DNA of 64,000 nucleotides, from assembly GCF_022063185.1 (NCBI RefSeq), contig NZ_CP091913.1, positions 62,001 to 126,000 of the forward strand, given 5' to 3'. The position numbers were made by a program, and so were the translations under genes. The notes beneath the pieces are model-generated. The model worked only from the letters and a program-made list of their open reading frames with translations, had not been told where the DNA came from and made no database searches. Every line of letters begins with the position of its first letter. The stretch's first letter is position 1. This DNA comes from Nostoc sp. UHCC 0870 (GTDB lineage Bacteria; Cyanobacteriota; Cyanobacteriia; Cyanobacteriales; Nostocaceae). Positions 23,803 through 34,126 of this stretch are shown in pieces.

Positions 23803-25494
23803 GTGATTAATATGGGTATCATGACAAACCGCAGAGGTTATCTAAATTATCTTGGCTTATTAGGAGCGATCGCACTTGGTGCTGTGTTGCGTTTTTGGCA
23901 TTTGGATTTAAAACCTCTGTGGATGGATGAAGTCATTACTGCCATATTTAGTTTAGGGAAAAATTATCATGATTTACCGTTGGATGTAGTTTTTACCTTA
24001 AACCGCATCCCAGATATTTTTACTTTTCAGCCTGGGGTTAGCTGTATCCAAATTGCTAACAACATCGCTACGCAGTCTACCCATCCCCCACTTTTTTTTT
24101 GTGGGATGTATCGCTGGATGGAGTCGATACAACTTTTAGGAAATGATTGGGTAACAAAACTGCGATCGCTACCAGTTTTGTTTGGTATAGCTGCGATCGT
24201 CGGTATGTATGGTGTCAATTGTATCGCTTTTTCACCAACATCTGGAATTATTGCCGCATTACTCATGGCAGTATCTCCATTTGCAGTTTACCTTTCTCAA
24301 GAAGCGCGTCACTATACCTTGCCTATGTTTCTCATCACCTTATCATTGTTGTTAATCATGGAGATTCAACGAGATATTTTACAGGGTAGGGTGAGATTCT
24401 GGTGTTGGTTTTTATGGGTAGTTATTAGTATTTTTGGTTTTTACAGCCACTACTTTTTTATTCTGGCTTTCATTGCTGAAATTGCTACTTTATCAATATT
24501 AATATACTGGAGTGAATTTCAAAAAATCAGAATTTTATTATATTTAATTATATCTTCTATTAGTGTTTTTATTTGTTTTATGCCTTGGGTACTGATAACA
24601 CTTAATCATGCTCAAGGATCAGAAACTAATTGGCTACCAAATACAAACATTATTACACCTTTTTATCACACTATCATTAGTCTGGTGTTAATGATTATAT
24701 CTTTACCTTTAGAAAGTCAATCATTAATGATCATGATTATTTGTGGATCATTAATGTTGATTTTTGCTATTTGGGCAGGATTAATCATCTTTAAAGGTTT
24801 AGAACAACTGTTGCTACAAGATAAAACCTACTTCCCGACATTAACACTAATTAGTTTTACGAGTTTTATTTTGTTACAATGCTTCGCTATAGCCTATTTA
24901 TCAGGTAAAGATATTACTGCTGTTCCCCGTTATAGTTTTATTTACTACCCTAGTGTTTGCTCTCTGCTTGCAGCTAGCATTTGTCACAGTCAAAAAATAA
25001 ATATAAAAAGTAAAAAGCAGGCATTAGTTTTTATATTTGTTGGCTTGGTAAGTAGTACCTTTATTGTTTATAATTTTGTGTTTCAAAAGCCATTTATGCC
25101 GGAAAAAGTAGCCCTAAATATGAATTTAGAGCCGTCTTTACCTCTAATGTTGGTAGTGACCTATGAAAGCTATCAAGATGTTGCTCTAGGACTCAGTTTT
25201 GCTTTGGCACTTGAAAAAATTAGAAGTCAAATATCTGAATCAGATAATTTTGTTGCTTTAAAAAAATCTCCTAGTTTACCTGCTATCTGGACAAAGATTT
25301 CACAACTGTCAATAACGATAAAATCGCATTTCAATTTATGGATAGTTGCCCCTGGAATTAGGCGAAGAGATTATCCTCAAAAGTTAATCTTGTCTGGAAA
25401 TACTTGTATAATCGACACTAATAAGCATTACCGCATCGGTATTCCCTATCAACTTTACCGTTGCAGTGTTTGCAATATACCAATTTTGAAGTGA
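23803..25494 (+). CDS. GT-C membrane glycosyltransferase (GT39/ArnT-like)
   Basis: 563 residues from GTG 23803; ATG 23812 or 23821 (MTNRRGYLNY) is a likelier start. About ten membrane spans. The first luminal loop carries the catalytic acidic motif in LKPLWMDEVIT after RFWHLDLK, as in protein O-mannosyltransferase-type GT-C enzymes that use polyprenyl-phosphate sugars. A HPPLFFCGMYRWM segment and SQEARHYTLPMFL also fit the family. It probably transfers a sugar on the periplasmic side of the membrane. No adjacent glycan genes. Codon use is AT-rich in its middle part. Confidence 0.75.
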   Translation: MINMGIMTNRRGYLNYLGLLGAIALGAVLRFWHLDLKPLWMDEVITAIFSLGKNYHDLPLDVVFTLNRIPDIFTFQPGVSCIQIANNIATQSTHPPLFFCGMYRWMESIQLLGNDWVTKLRSLPVLFGIAAIVGMYGVNCIAFSPTSGIIAALLMAVSPFAVYLSQEARHYTLPMFLITLSLLLIMEIQRDILQGRVRFWCWFLWVVISIFGFYSHYFFILAFIAEIATLSILIYWSEFQKIRILLYLIISSISVFICFMPWVLITLNHAQGSETNWLPNTNIITPFYHTIISLVLMIISLPLESQSLMIMIICGSLMLIFAIWAGLIIFKGLEQLLLQDKTYFPTLTLISFTSFILLQCFAIAYLSGKDITAVPRYSFIYYPSVCSLLAASICHSQKINIKSKKQALVFIFVGLVSSTFIVYNFVFQKPFMPEKVALNMNLEPSLPLMLVVTYESYQDVALGLSFALALEKIRSQISESDNFVALKKSPSLPAIWTKISQLSITIKSHFNLWIVAPGIRRRDYPQKLILSGNTCIIDTNKHYRIGIPYQLYRCSVCNIPILK

Positions 25495-25796
25495 AAATTT
25501 CTCATCCCAAGCAGTTGTTAGGGAACACCAAAAAATAAATTATCCGCAATTGATGGTTGGGTTGGGTAGGGTGCGTCAGTGCGATAGAACCTAACTATAC
25601 TCAGAAATTATTCATACTGACGCACCCTACAGTTTGGATATTTTTTTATCTGGAAGTCTCTTAGCATAATTTTTTTGCCCTATTAGCTAGATGGACGTTT
25701 TAGCTACGATGGGGCGCATTATCTTTACTCCAACTTAGCACCCCAAAATAAGCTACAATTCAAGCAGATTAAGCATTTCTCGCTCACGAATACCCC
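25495..25796. other. Intergenic spacer with long inverted repeat
   Basis: No coding frame is supported. Apart from the inverted repeat at 25566-25630, the spacer holds the likely promoter of ccdA (AT-rich part around 25640-25790). Confidence 0.5.
25566..25630. repeat. Inverted repeat with 15-bp arms (GTAGGGTGCGTCAGT)
   Basis: GTAGGGTGCGTCAGT at 25566-25580 and its exact reverse complement at 25616-25630, with a 35-base loop. It resembles a dispersed cyanobacterial palindromic element and may also act as a transcription barrier after the glycosyltransferase. Confidence 0.8.
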
Positions 25797-26537
25797 ATGC
25801 TAGAGAATCTGCAAACCCGACTTTACCAACTAGAACAATTTGCTAATACCCTTGTCTCTCAGCAACTGACACACCTGAGTTTGCTGAGTATTGGCATCAT
25901 TTTTACCGCAGGTTTGCTAACTAGCCTTACACCCTGTATGCTGTCCATGCTGCCAATTACGATTGGTTACATCGGCGGATATGAAACAAAAAGCCGTCTC
26001 CAAGCAGCAGCCCAATCAACATGGTTTGCTTTGGGATTGGCGACCACTCTAGCCGGCTTAGGCATTATAGCCGCTTTGGTGGGCAAAGTTTACGGTCAAA
26101 TAGGCATTGGTTTGCCGATTATTGTCAGCATTATCGCCATTCTCATGGGGTTGAACTTACTAGAAGCCCTACCTCTGCAATTACCTTCTTTTGGTGATAC
26201 CAATTGGATTTCCCAAGATTTACCTCCTGGGGTGCGTTCCTATGGGGTTGGGTTGACGTTTGGCTTAGTTGCATCCCCTTGTAGCACACCTGTTTTAGCC
26301 AGTCTTTTAGGTTGGGTAGCGAATACACAGGACTTAATTTTGGGTGCTGTGTTGTTAATTTCCTACACAGCCGGATATGTCGCACCATTAATTTTAGCGG
26401 GTACTTTTACTGCTTCAATTAAAAAATTACTAGAATTGCGTCGCTGGTCTGGTTGGATTAACCCAGTTAGCGGTGTGCTTTTAGTCGGATTTGGCGTATT
26501 TTCTCTAATTTCTCGGATTCCCCTTGGTAGTTTGTAA
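25797..26537 (+). CDS. ccdA: Cytochrome c biogenesis protein CcdA
   Basis: 246 residues, six membrane spans. The two Cys motifs are present: TSLTPCMLSMLPI near residue 46 and LVASPCSTPVLAS near 160. CcdA carries reducing equivalents across the thylakoid membrane to keep apocytochrome c thiols reduced for heme attachment (System II). The gene is followed after three bases by ccs1, so the two are co-transcribed. Confidence 0.93.
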   Translation: MLENLQTRLYQLEQFANTLVSQQLTHLSLLSIGIIFTAGLLTSLTPCMLSMLPITIGYIGGYETKSRLQAAAQSTWFALGLATTLAGLGIIAALVGKVYGQIGIGLPIIVSIIAILMGLNLLEALPLQLPSFGDTNWISQDLPPGVRSYGVGLTFGLVASPCSTPVLASLLGWVANTQDLILGAVLLISYTAGYVAPLILAGTFTASIKKLLELRRWSGWINPVSGVLLVGFGVFSLISRIPLGSL

Positions 26538-26540
26538 GCA

Positions 26541-27920
26541 ATGACTATAGATAATTCAGCGTCTACAGCATCCTCTTGGTGGTCAGTACCAGGAAAATAC
26601 TTGCGGCGAGAGTTTTTACCTGTACTGACAGATTTACGATTAGCGATCGCACTATTATTAATCATCGCCCTGTTCAGTATAAGCGGAACTGTCATCGAGC
26701 AAGGTCAATCACCAGCATTCTATCAAGCCAATTACCCAGAACACCCGGCTTTATTTGGTTTTCTGACTTGGAAGGTCATCCAAGTAGTAGGCTTAGATCA
26801 TGTTTATCGGACTTGGTGGTTTTTAAGTTTACTAGTTTTATTTGGAACTAGCCTGACTGCTTGCACATTTACCCGTCAGTTACCAACCTTAAAAACTGCT
26901 CAACGCTGGAAATATTACGAAGAACCCCGACAATTTCAAAAACTCGCTTTAAGTGCAGAACTAGATACTGGTTCTGTAAAATCTTTAACTCCCTTATTAC
27001 AAAATCGTCGTTATAAAATCTTTCAAGAAAAAGATGGGATTCTCTACGCCCGTAAAGGTATAGTCGGGCGCATTGGCCCAATTATCGTGCATATTGGCAT
27101 CGTCATGATTCTTCTAGGGGGAATCTGGGGGGCGATGACGGGATTTATGGCTCAAGAAATGATTGCTAGTGGTGATACATTTCAAGTCAATAATATTATC
27201 GATGCTGGGCCTTTAGCCGCCCCAGTTCCCAAAGATTGGTCTGTACGCGTCAATCGATTTTGGATTGATTACACTCCCACTGGTGGGATTGATCAATTTT
27301 ATTCTGATATGTCAGTTTTGGATAATCAGGGACAGGAAGTTGACCACAAAAAGATTTTTGTTAACCAACCTCTGCGTTATCATGGCATAACTTTCTACCA
27401 AACAGATTGGGGAATTTCGGCTGTTCGCGTCCGCATCAACAACAGCCCCATTTTTCAGTTACCAATGGGACTATTAAACACTAAAGTTCCGGGACGCATT
27501 TGGGGAACTTGGATTCCGACGAAGCCAGATATGAGTGAGGGTGTGTCTCTATTAGCAAAAGACTTGCAGGGGATGGTGTTAATTTATGATTCTCAAGGTA
27601 AGTTAGTTGATACTGTCCGCGCTGGTATGTCTACCCAAGTCAATGGTGTCACCCTGAAAGTTTTAGATGTAGTTGGTAGCACAGGGTTGCAAATTAAAGC
27701 CGACCCAGGTATACCGATTGTTTATACTGGGTTTGCTATTTTGATGCTGGGTACAGTGATGAGTTATTTTTCTCATTCCCAAATTTGGGCATTAGAAACA
27801 GGCGATCGCTTGTATATTGGTGGTAAGACTAATCGCGCTCAAGTAGCTTTTGAAAGAGAAGTTTTGGAAATTTTAGATACTGTGAGTTCTGATTCCCAGC
27901 TAATTCCAGTCGCCAAATAA
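26541..27920 (+). CDS. ccs1: Cytochrome c biogenesis protein Ccs1 (ResB/CcsB)
   Basis: 459 residues with three N-terminal membrane spans ([59 protein letters not shown]), a large lumenal domain, and one C-terminal span ([19 protein letters not shown]). Conserved His residues in IVHIGIVM and YFSHSQIWA fit the heme-handling role of Ccs1 with CcsA. It attaches heme to apocytochromes c together with CcdA, encoded immediately upstream. Confidence 0.92.
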   Translation: MTIDNSASTASSWWSVPGKYLRREFLPVLTDLRLAIALLLIIALFSISGTVIEQGQSPAFYQANYPEHPALFGFLTWKVIQVVGLDHVYRTWWFLSLLVLFGTSLTACTFTRQLPTLKTAQRWKYYEEPRQFQKLALSAELDTGSVKSLTPLLQNRRYKIFQEKDGILYARKGIVGRIGPIIVHIGIVMILLGGIWGAMTGFMAQEMIASGDTFQVNNIIDAGPLAAPVPKDWSVRVNRFWIDYTPTGGIDQFYSDMSVLDNQGQEVDHKKIFVNQPLRYHGITFYQTDWGISAVRVRINNSPIFQLPMGLLNTKVPGRIWGTWIPTKPDMSEGVSLLAKDLQGMVLIYDSQGKLVDTVRAGMSTQVNGVTLKVLDVVGSTGLQIKADPGIPIVYTGFAILMLGTVMSYFSHSQIWALETGDRLYIGGKTNRAQVAFEREVLEILDTVSSDSQLIPVAK

Positions 27921-27937
27921 GTGTTTAATAGATTTAA

Positions 27938-27969
27938 TAACCCCGCTTTTTCTTGCAAAAACGGGGTTA
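27938..27969. terminator. Bidirectional terminator between ccs1 and queF
   Basis: TAACCCCG and CGGGGTTA flank a U/A-rich loop (CTTTTTCTTGCAAAAA), giving a stem that works on both strands between two convergent genes. Confidence 0.8.
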
Positions 27970-27982
27970 TAGATTGATTGAA

Positions 27983-28393
27983 TTATTTTTGATGACGCAC
28001 TTCTACCACAGTGTGAACATTACCACGGGGAGTAAAATCAGCTTTCACCGTGACTTCTAAAGGGTCACAAGCTGCGACAAAATCATCAAGAATTTGATTA
28101 GCAGATTCTTCGTGGGAAATGTAGCGATCGCGGTAACTGTTAATATAAAGCTTCAGTGCCTTTAACTCCACCACCCGCTCATCAGGAACGTAGGTAATAT
28201 GAATGGTGGCAAAATCAGGATAGCCGGAAAATGGACACTTACAGGTAAATTCTGGCAAACTAATATTAACGTCATAGCGTCTACCCACACGCGGGTTAGG
28301 GAATGTAATTAGCTGTCCTTCCGCAATGATACGTTCGCCATACTTCATTTCTTGGCTAGACTGAGATACATTTTCAGGTGATAAATTACTCAT
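27983..28393 (-). CDS. queF: NADPH-dependent preQ0 reductase
   Basis: 136 residues, the short unimodular QueF type. The catalytic Cys lies in FTCKCPFSGYPDFATIHI, followed by the NADPH-site pattern ERVVELKALKLYINSYRD and HEESANQILDDF. It reduces 7-cyano-7-deazaguanine to 7-aminomethyl-7-deazaguanine, a step of queuosine synthesis in the cytoplasm. It is convergent with ccs1. Confidence 0.95.
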   Translation of the reverse strand: MSNLSPENVSQSSQEMKYGERIIAEGQLITFPNPRVGRRYDVNISLPEFTCKCPFSGYPDFATIHITYVPDERVVELKALKLYINSYRDRYISHEESANQILDDFVAACDPLEVTVKADFTPRGNVHTVVEVRHQK

Positions 28394-28471
28394 AAGTTAC
28401 TAAGGTGGCTATGTTAGCAATCTGAAGAACCGAATAATTACTAACTTAACACTTCGCAACACTTACCACTC

Positions 28472-28864
28472 CTACCCATCCCAGTCTGGACAACTCCCAT
28501 CATCCCAGCCGTGGGGGTGCATTCCACAAACTAACAAATTACCCCCATACACATGACCGTGGTAATTTTGACAACCGACGCAAGCAGGGTTTTGTTCAAC
28601 TGAAGGTTCAACAGAATAAGGAAAACCAGGGTCAGCATCAACTACGAGTTCTTCCAATTCCCAATAAGCATCGAAAATTGGTTCAGCTATATCCTGTAAA
28701 TACTGATCAACTTCAGTAGCAATTGAGTTTTGTACTTGTTCGGAAATCTCTTCTGTTACCTCAAAAAAAGTATCTACCATTTCACTCATTCCTAGGAAGA
28801 AGCGTTCTACTTCATCAGCCACTGTTTCCACGATTTCGATCAAATCTTTTTGCCACTGTTCCAT
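28472..28864 (-). CDS. Hypothetical protein with Cys/His-rich tail
   Basis: 130 residues. The first 75 form acidic amphipathic helices (IEIVETVADEVERFFLGM, VTEEISEQVQNSIATEVDQ), possibly a coiled coil. The last 40 carry CVGCQNYHGHVYGG, VCGMHPHGWDDGSC, a CxxC plus Cys/His cluster suited to binding zinc or another metal. I recall similar proteins only in cyanobacteria and no established function. It lies between queF and a phasin-like gene on the same strand. Confidence 0.7.
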   Translation of the reverse strand: MEQWQKDLIEIVETVADEVERFFLGMSEMVDTFFEVTEEISEQVQNSIATEVDQYLQDIAEPIFDAYWELEELVVDADPGFPYSVEPSVEQNPACVGCQNYHGHVYGGNLLVCGMHPHGWDDGSCPDWDG

Positions 28865-29070
28865 AAATGTTACGCCCTTAATGCCTTTCTACAGGACGCT
28901 TAGTGCTACTTGGCTGGAAGCACTAGAGTACACCCTAGGTAATGTATATTATAGATTCTTCTGGACGAGACATTCCACCAAAGTTTTACTGTACTAGCTG
29001 CAAAATAGTGCTGTTAGCCGCGCTACCGCTAACAGAAATCAGCACTCGGAACTCAGCACTCACTAGTACC

Positions 29071-29451
29071 TTACTCGTTTTGCAACTTCTTTAACTCTTC
29101 TTGCAGGTTTAGCACTTGTTGGCGTAATTTATCTACGTTTTCAGTCGATTCCTTTTTCACCGTGGGTTCTTCGTCTTCCTCTAAAATTTCGATGCGACGA
29201 GGTTCAGAAGGTGGTGACTTTTCGGCAGTGTCAGCAGGTGGTTGTGGCTGTTGAGCTTGTCTCATCATGTCTTCCACAAAGCGGCGGGCTTCCTCGGTGT
29301 TCATTTCGCCCTTCGCCACCATTTCATCTGCCAGCTTTTGGACTTGCGATCGCAGTTCAGATAACTTGCCTCCGGCTTTCTCACCAGCGTAAGAAGCCAA
29401 ACCGACACCAAGGTAAAAAGCTTTTTGAACTAAATCTCCAAAACCAGGCAT
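29071..29451 (-). CDS. Phasin-like small protein
   Basis: 126 residues: an amphipathic helix start (FGDLVQKAFYLGVGLASYAGEK), a charged helical middle (LRSQVQKLADEMVAKGEMNTEEARRF), a Pro-rich acidic linker and a C-terminal coiled coil (VDKLRQQVLNLQEELKKLQ). The pattern matches the cyanobacterial phasin-family group, whose members may coat PHB granules or act as scaffolds; the assignment is by pattern. The SRP RNA lies directly upstream on the same strand. Confidence 0.65.
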   Translation of the reverse strand: MPGFGDLVQKAFYLGVGLASYAGEKAGGKLSELRSQVQKLADEMVAKGEMNTEEARRFVEDMMRQAQQPQPPADTAEKSPPSEPRRIEILEEDEEPTVKKESTENVDKLRQQVLNLQEELKKLQNE

Positions 29452-29479
29452 TGCTGCTGATCGCTCCTACAAAATAGGG

Positions 29480-29574
29480 CGACCCGGAGACTACGCCTAC
29501 TACAAGCATCCTGTGTTGCTGCTACCTTCCGGTCCTGACAAAATTTAGGCGTTGCAGTCGCATAGATCCAGGTC
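29480..29574 (-). ncRNA. ffs: Signal recognition particle RNA (small bacterial type)
   Basis: Read on the minus strand, the apical domain has the universal GTCAGGACCGGAAGGTAGCA with the GGAA tetraloop and the asymmetric loop that binds Ffh. The ends pair as ACCTGGA with TCCGGGT, closing a hairpin of about 95 nt, the usual small bacterial size. It guides membrane-protein export with Ffh. The exact ends are estimated from the terminal pairing. Confidence 0.92.
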
Positions 29575-29582
29575 TAAACAAC

Positions 29583-29588
29583 AGTATA
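29583..29588 (-). promoter_or_regulatory. -10 box of the SRP RNA
   Basis: TATACT on the minus strand ends 8-9 bases before the predicted RNA 5' end. The -35 region (TCACTT at 17 bp spacing) is weak. Confidence 0.5.
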
Positions 29589-29779
29589 ACATCAATATTC
29601 AGTAAGTGAGTATTATTCTGCTACGATTTTCCATTTGTATCGGTTGTAATTTTTAAATTCTAAAATACCTATAAAGATAGATGTAGATTGATCAGATGAA
29701 AGTAATATGTATAAGGATGCCAAAATATATGTAAAATCAAAACATCCAACATTAGATAGATGCGGTTACATAAATCTCA

Positions 29780-32700
29780 ATGTTAGGAGTCAGCCGCTTG
29801 CGACCACAAGATATACATAATTCCATCGTTGCCAAAGTTGCAAGTGCGATCGCTATTGTAGTTGGCGGTTTGATATTAATTATTTCCTACTTAAAAATTA
29901 AAATTCTTCAGGGTAGCTTCTTAGGTATTGAAGCGACAATACAACCAGATACAGCATTATGCTTTTTTTTATCAGGTATTTCCCTGTGGCTGTTGGTTGG
30001 AATGAGGCGACGAAAGTTTAGTTACTTATCTAGAATCTGTGCTGTAGCTGTCGGTGCGATCGCATCTCTCACCCTGAGTAAATATTTATTAGGCTGGAAT
30101 CTGGGGATTGATGATTTTTTACAGCAGATAACACAGCACCAGGGAGGCATGGGGTGGAATACATCTATAAGTTTCATCTTACTAAGTTTAGCTCTACAGT
30201 TGCTAGTTCATCCCACGAATAAACGCAGCTATTGGTATGCTCAAATTTTCACTCTGATGGTAGCTGTAATTTCTCTACAGGTGGTGATAGGTTGTGTATA
30301 TAGAGTGAAATTTTTTTACAGCCCGACTTCTACTATCCCATCTATGGGATTTTATACAGCATTATTACTGATAGTTCTGTGTGTAGGGATTTTATGGGGG
30401 CGAGCTGAACAGGGACTGATGAAAATAGTGATCAGCGATAGTTATGGCGGCTCAATTACACGACGCTTATTAGTAGCTGCGATCGCATTTCCCGTAATTC
30501 TAGGATGGTTAATCGTCGAAGGACAAAGGGCAGGAAAATACGGGACAGCCTATGCTGTATCAGTATTTGCCGTTGTTTTAATTGTAATTTTTGCCATTGT
30601 AATTTGGCAAAGTGCGGTAATTATTGAACTCCTCAGCCAACAACGCGATCGCGCCGAAAAAACAGTTAAAGTCTATGAAGAAAAACTCAGGAGTTTTGTA
30701 GATGCTAACCTCATCGGGATCATATTTAGTGACGTTTATGGCGGAATAGAAAAAGCTAACAACGCCTTCCTAGAAATGATTGGTTATTCCCAAGAGGATT
30801 TACTGGCAGGAAAGTTAAGTTGGCGAGACATCACACCACCAGAGTATCTTCACTTAGATGAGCAAAGCATCGCCGAAGCCAAAGCTAACCCTAAAGGTGC
30901 TTGTACGCCCTACGAAAAAGAATATATTCACAAGGATGGTAGTCGCATTCCCGTGTTAGTAGGTTATGTACTGACAGGAGAAACCAAAGAAGAAGCAGTC
31001 GCCTTTATCTTCGACTTGAGAGAGAGCAAACAAGCACAAGCCGAACAACAAAAATTAGTATCTCTAATCGAAAATAGTAATGACTTTATTGGTTTAGCTA
31101 CCCTAGAAGGTGAGTCATTTTACCTCAACAATGCCGGTCAAAAATTAGTAGGACTCAGAAATCTAGAGGAAGTTAAGCAAAAGGTAGTATCAGATTATGT
31201 CATGCCTCAAGACCAGGCTTATTTTCTAGATCAGATTCTGCCGACTGTAATTACCAAAGGTGATTGGCATGGCGAATTCTTTTTTCGGCACTTTCAAACT
31301 AGCCAAGCCATCCCAGTTGATTATCATGTTTTTACCATTAAAGATCACAACACTGGAGAACCCATTGCCTTAGCTACGGTAACTCGCAATATCACCGAGC
31401 AGAAGCAATCACAAGAAAAAATCCTGCAACTCAACAAGGATTTACAGCGTCGCGTTGCCGAGTTACAAACATTACTAGAAGTGATTCCTATTGGTATTGG
31501 CATAGCAGAAGATGCCCTATGCCAAAATATCAAAGTTAACCCCGCCTTGGCCAAACAACTAGGAATATCGCCAGATGTTAATGCTTCTTTAACCGCTCCC
31601 ATTGAAGAAAAACCAACACAGTTTAAAGTTTATCGCGGAGGTAGAGAACTTTTACCAGAAGAACTGCCCATGCAATATGCTGCGGCTCATGGGGTAGAAG
31701 TTTTAGATTTTGAAGTTGATATCATTCACGACAATGGTAATATTGTCAACTTATTAGAGTACGTTGCCCCACTTTTTGACGAAGAAGGTAACACCAGAGG
31801 AGCTATCGGCGCGTTTTTGGATATTACAGAACGCAAGCAAGCTGAAGAATTACTCAGAAATCAGCAACAGTGGTTGGAATATGTCTTAAACCTGATGCCT
31901 CGACCACTATTATTTATTGAGCCAGGAACAGCACGGGTCATATTTGCCAATCGAGCTGCTGATGAATTAGCTGGAGGTGAATTTCCCAGGGGTATACCAG
32001 GCGCAGACTATCACACAGCTTACTACTGCACAGATGCTGATGGGAATCAAATTCCCAACGACCAAATGCCAGGGGTAAAGGTTGCCCGTGGAGAACGTTT
32101 AGAGGGGTATGAACTAGACTGGCATACCCCCAACGGTATCCTATCTATCCTGGTATTTGCCGATACTCTACCAGCCTTGCACGGCTATCCCGCTACCTGT
32201 GTATTAGTATTTCAAGATATTACCAAGCTCAAGCAAGCTGAAAAAGCCCTGTCACTGGGCTATAAAAGGCTGCAATTATTATTTAGTACCGCTAATGAAT
32301 TACTATCTAGCCAAGAACCATTGGCATTAATCGATAGTTGCTTTCACAAACTGGCAGAACAGATAGGTCTGGATACTTACTTTAACTATTTAATGGAGGA
32401 AAATTCCCAGGGAATGCGTTTAGCTTCCCATAAAGGGATTTCCGAGGAACTAGCCCAAGAAATTGGGTATTTGTCCCTAGGGCAAGCTGTATGTGGTGTT
32501 GTTGCTCAACAATGTCAATCAATTTATGTCGAGAATGTACAGCAATCAACTGATTCCAAAACAGAATTAGTACGCTCCATTGGACTCACAGCCTATTATT
32601 GTTCTCCATTGATAGCCCAGGGGAAAATTTTAGGGACTTTGGGTTTTGGTAGCCGCACTCGTAATGCTTTCACCGAAAATCAAAAGGGTATGATGAAAGC

Positions 32701-33967
32701 GGTTTGTGATCAAATTGCGATCGCAATGGAACGTACCCAATTAATTACTTCTTTACAGCAGCAAACTGAACAGCTAACAGCCGCCAATCGCATGAAAGAT
32801 GAGTTTTTGGCTATACTTTCCCATGAATTGCGATCGCCCCTCAATGCTATCCTCGGTTGGTCTCAGCTGCTGCGGACTCGCCAACTCAGTGAAACTCAAA
32901 CCGCTAAAGGCTTAGAAACCATCGAGCGTAACGCCAAAGCTCAAACCCAGTTAATTGAAGACTTGCTAGATATCTCACGGATGATTCGCGGTAAGTTGCA
33001 CCTTAATGTTTATACTTGTAATCTCGTTCCTATCATCGAATCAGCGATTGAAAATATCAAAATAGCCGCTCAAGCCAAAGAAATTGACTTGCAATTTTCC
33101 TTATTTCCTCAGTCCCCAGAAAACACACAATTCCTCATTTCCGGCGATTCTGAGCGATTACAGCAAATTATTTGGAATTTGTTAGCAAATGCTATCAAAT
33201 TTACACCCACATCCGGCAAAGTAGAAGTCAGGCTCTCAAAAGTTGAGGGTAGTGAACACGAAACGAAAACAGCCTATGTCCAGATCCAAGTCATAGATAC
33301 AGGTATTGGGATTAACTCTAGCTTCCTACCCTACGTGTTTGATCGCTTTCGCCAAGCTGACAGTTCCAGTACCAGATCCCACGGTGGATTAGGTTTAGGT
33401 TTAGCTATTGTTAGACATTTAGTAGAATTACATGGTGGTACAGTCCACGTATACAGCCCCGGAGAACAACAAGGAGCTACCTTTACAGTCAAGTTACCAC
33501 TTCTAGCCGTGAGTAAATTAACCCTGACAGAACCAGTCAATCAATCAGCAGCAAATGCTTCTCCATTGCCCATGTGTCCCTCACTGTCAGGCGTGCGGGT
33601 ACTAGTAGTAGACGATGAAGCCGATTCGCGTAATTTTGCAAGCACAGTATTAGAACAGTGTCAAGCAGAAGTCCAAGCAGTTGATTCTGTACAAGCAGCA
33701 TTAGAGATGATTAACCAGTGGCAACCAGATGTTTTAGTCAGTGACATCGGTATGCCCAACGAAGACGGATACGCCTTAATCCGTAAACTGCGATCGCTGC
33801 CTCCAGAAAAAGGAGGCAAAATTCCCGCCGCCGCACTTACAGCCTACGCTAGAGCCGACGATCGCACCCGCGCCATCCAAGAAGGGTATCAGCTACATTT
33901 ACCCAAACCAATTGAGCCGATTGAGTTAGCCACAGTTGTCGCCAGTCTGATTGACAGAAATAAATAA
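29780..33967 (+). CDS. Hybrid sensor histidine kinase (membrane, PAS x4, GAF, HisKA, HATPase, REC)
   Basis: 1395 residues. An N-terminal membrane region of about 7-8 helices fills residues 17-285. Four PAS-like domains follow (about 300-420, 425-545, 555-685, 700-825), the first with IIFSDVYGGIEKANNAFLEM, then a GAF domain (about 835-985). The kinase core has the phosphoacceptor His in ILSHELRSPLNAILGW (about 1010), NLLANAIKFTP, DTGIGI and GGLGLGLAIV. A C-terminal receiver has VLVVDDEAD, phosphoacceptor Asp in VLVSDIGMPNEDG and Lys in LHLPKPIE. The protein probably senses several signals and passes phosphate within itself; no partner gene is next to it. Confidence 0.92.
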   Translation: MLGVSRLRPQDIHNSIVAKVASAIAIVVGGLILIISYLKIKILQGSFLGIEATIQPDTALCFFLSGISLWLLVGMRRRKFSYLSRICAVAVGAIASLTLSKYLLGWNLGIDDFLQQITQHQGGMGWNTSISFILLSLALQLLVHPTNKRSYWYAQIFTLMVAVISLQVVIGCVYRVKFFYSPTSTIPSMGFYTALLLIVLCVGILWGRAEQGLMKIVISDSYGGSITRRLLVAAIAFPVILGWLIVEGQRAGKYGTAYAVSVFAVVLIVIFAIVIWQSAVIIELLSQQRDRAEKTVKVYEEKLRSFVDANLIGIIFSDVYGGIEKANNAFLEMIGYSQEDLLAGKLSWRDITPPEYLHLDEQSIAEAKANPKGACTPYEKEYIHKDGSRIPVLVGYVLTGETKEEAVAFIFDLRESKQAQAEQQKLVSLIENSNDFIGLATLEGESFYLNNAGQKLVGLRNLEEVKQKVVSDYVMPQDQAYFLDQILPTVITKGDWHGEFFFRHFQTSQAIPVDYHVFTIKDHNTGEPIALATVTRNITEQKQSQEKILQLNKDLQRRVAELQTLLEVIPIGIGIAEDALCQNIKVNPALAKQLGISPDVNASLTAPIEEKPTQFKVYRGGRELLPEELPMQYAAAHGVEVLDFEVDIIHDNGNIVNLLEYVAPLFDEEGNTRGAIGAFLDITERKQAEELLRNQQQWLEYVLNLMPRPLLFIEPGTARVIFANRAADELAGGEFPRGIPGADYHTAYYCTDADGNQIPNDQMPGVKVARGERLEGYELDWHTPNGILSILVFADTLPALHGYPATCVLVFQDITKLKQAEKALSLGYKRLQLLFSTANELLSSQEPLALIDSCFHKLAEQIGLDTYFNYLMEENSQGMRLASHKGISEELAQEIGYLSLGQAVCGVVAQQCQSIYVENVQQSTDSKTELVRSIGLTAYYCSPLIAQGKILGTLGFGSRTRNAFTENQKGMMKAVCDQIAIAMERTQLITSLQQQTEQLTAANRMKDEFLAILSHELRSPLNAILGWSQLLRTRQLSETQTAKGLETIERNAKAQTQLIEDLLDISRMIRGKLHLNVYTCNLVPIIESAIENIKIAAQAKEIDLQFSLFPQSPENTQFLISGDSERLQQIIWNLLANAIKFTPTSGKVEVRLSKVEGSEHETKTAYVQIQVIDTGIGINSSFLPYVFDRFRQADSSSTRSHGGLGLGLAIVRHLVELHGGTVHVYSPGEQQGATFTVKLPLLAVSKLTLTEPVNQSAANASPLPMCPSLSGVRVLVVDDEADSRNFASTVLEQCQAEVQAVDSVQAALEMINQWQPDVLVSDIGMPNEDGYALIRKLRSLPPEKGGKIPAAALTAYARADDRTRAIQEGYQLHLPKPIEPIELATVVASLIDRNK

Positions 33968-33983
33968 GGCAGGGGATTAAATC

Positions 33984-34035
33984 AATTCGCAATTCGCAAT
34001 TCGCAATTCGCAATTCGCAATTCGCAATTCGCAAT
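33984..34035. repeat. CAATTCG heptamer array
   Basis: Seven perfect copies of CAATTCG, followed by a dispersed repeat (GGGCTAACGCCCCGCTCCGCTAACG) that recurs in variants near 8252 and 22533. Confidence 0.92.
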
Positions 34036-34126
34036 GGGCTAACGCCCCGCTCCGCTAACGAAATTACGTGTTGTAACGGGTGGCTAAATCAGTGAACAGT
34101 GAACAGTGACTGATTATGCCCAGTTA

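Larger units (their letters stand above)
29452..29779. other. Spacer holding the SRP RNA and the kinase leader
   Basis: Apart from the SRP RNA and its promoter (29480-29588), bases 29590-29779 are AT-rich with no gene and probably carry the promoter of the hybrid kinase to the right. Confidence 0.6.
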
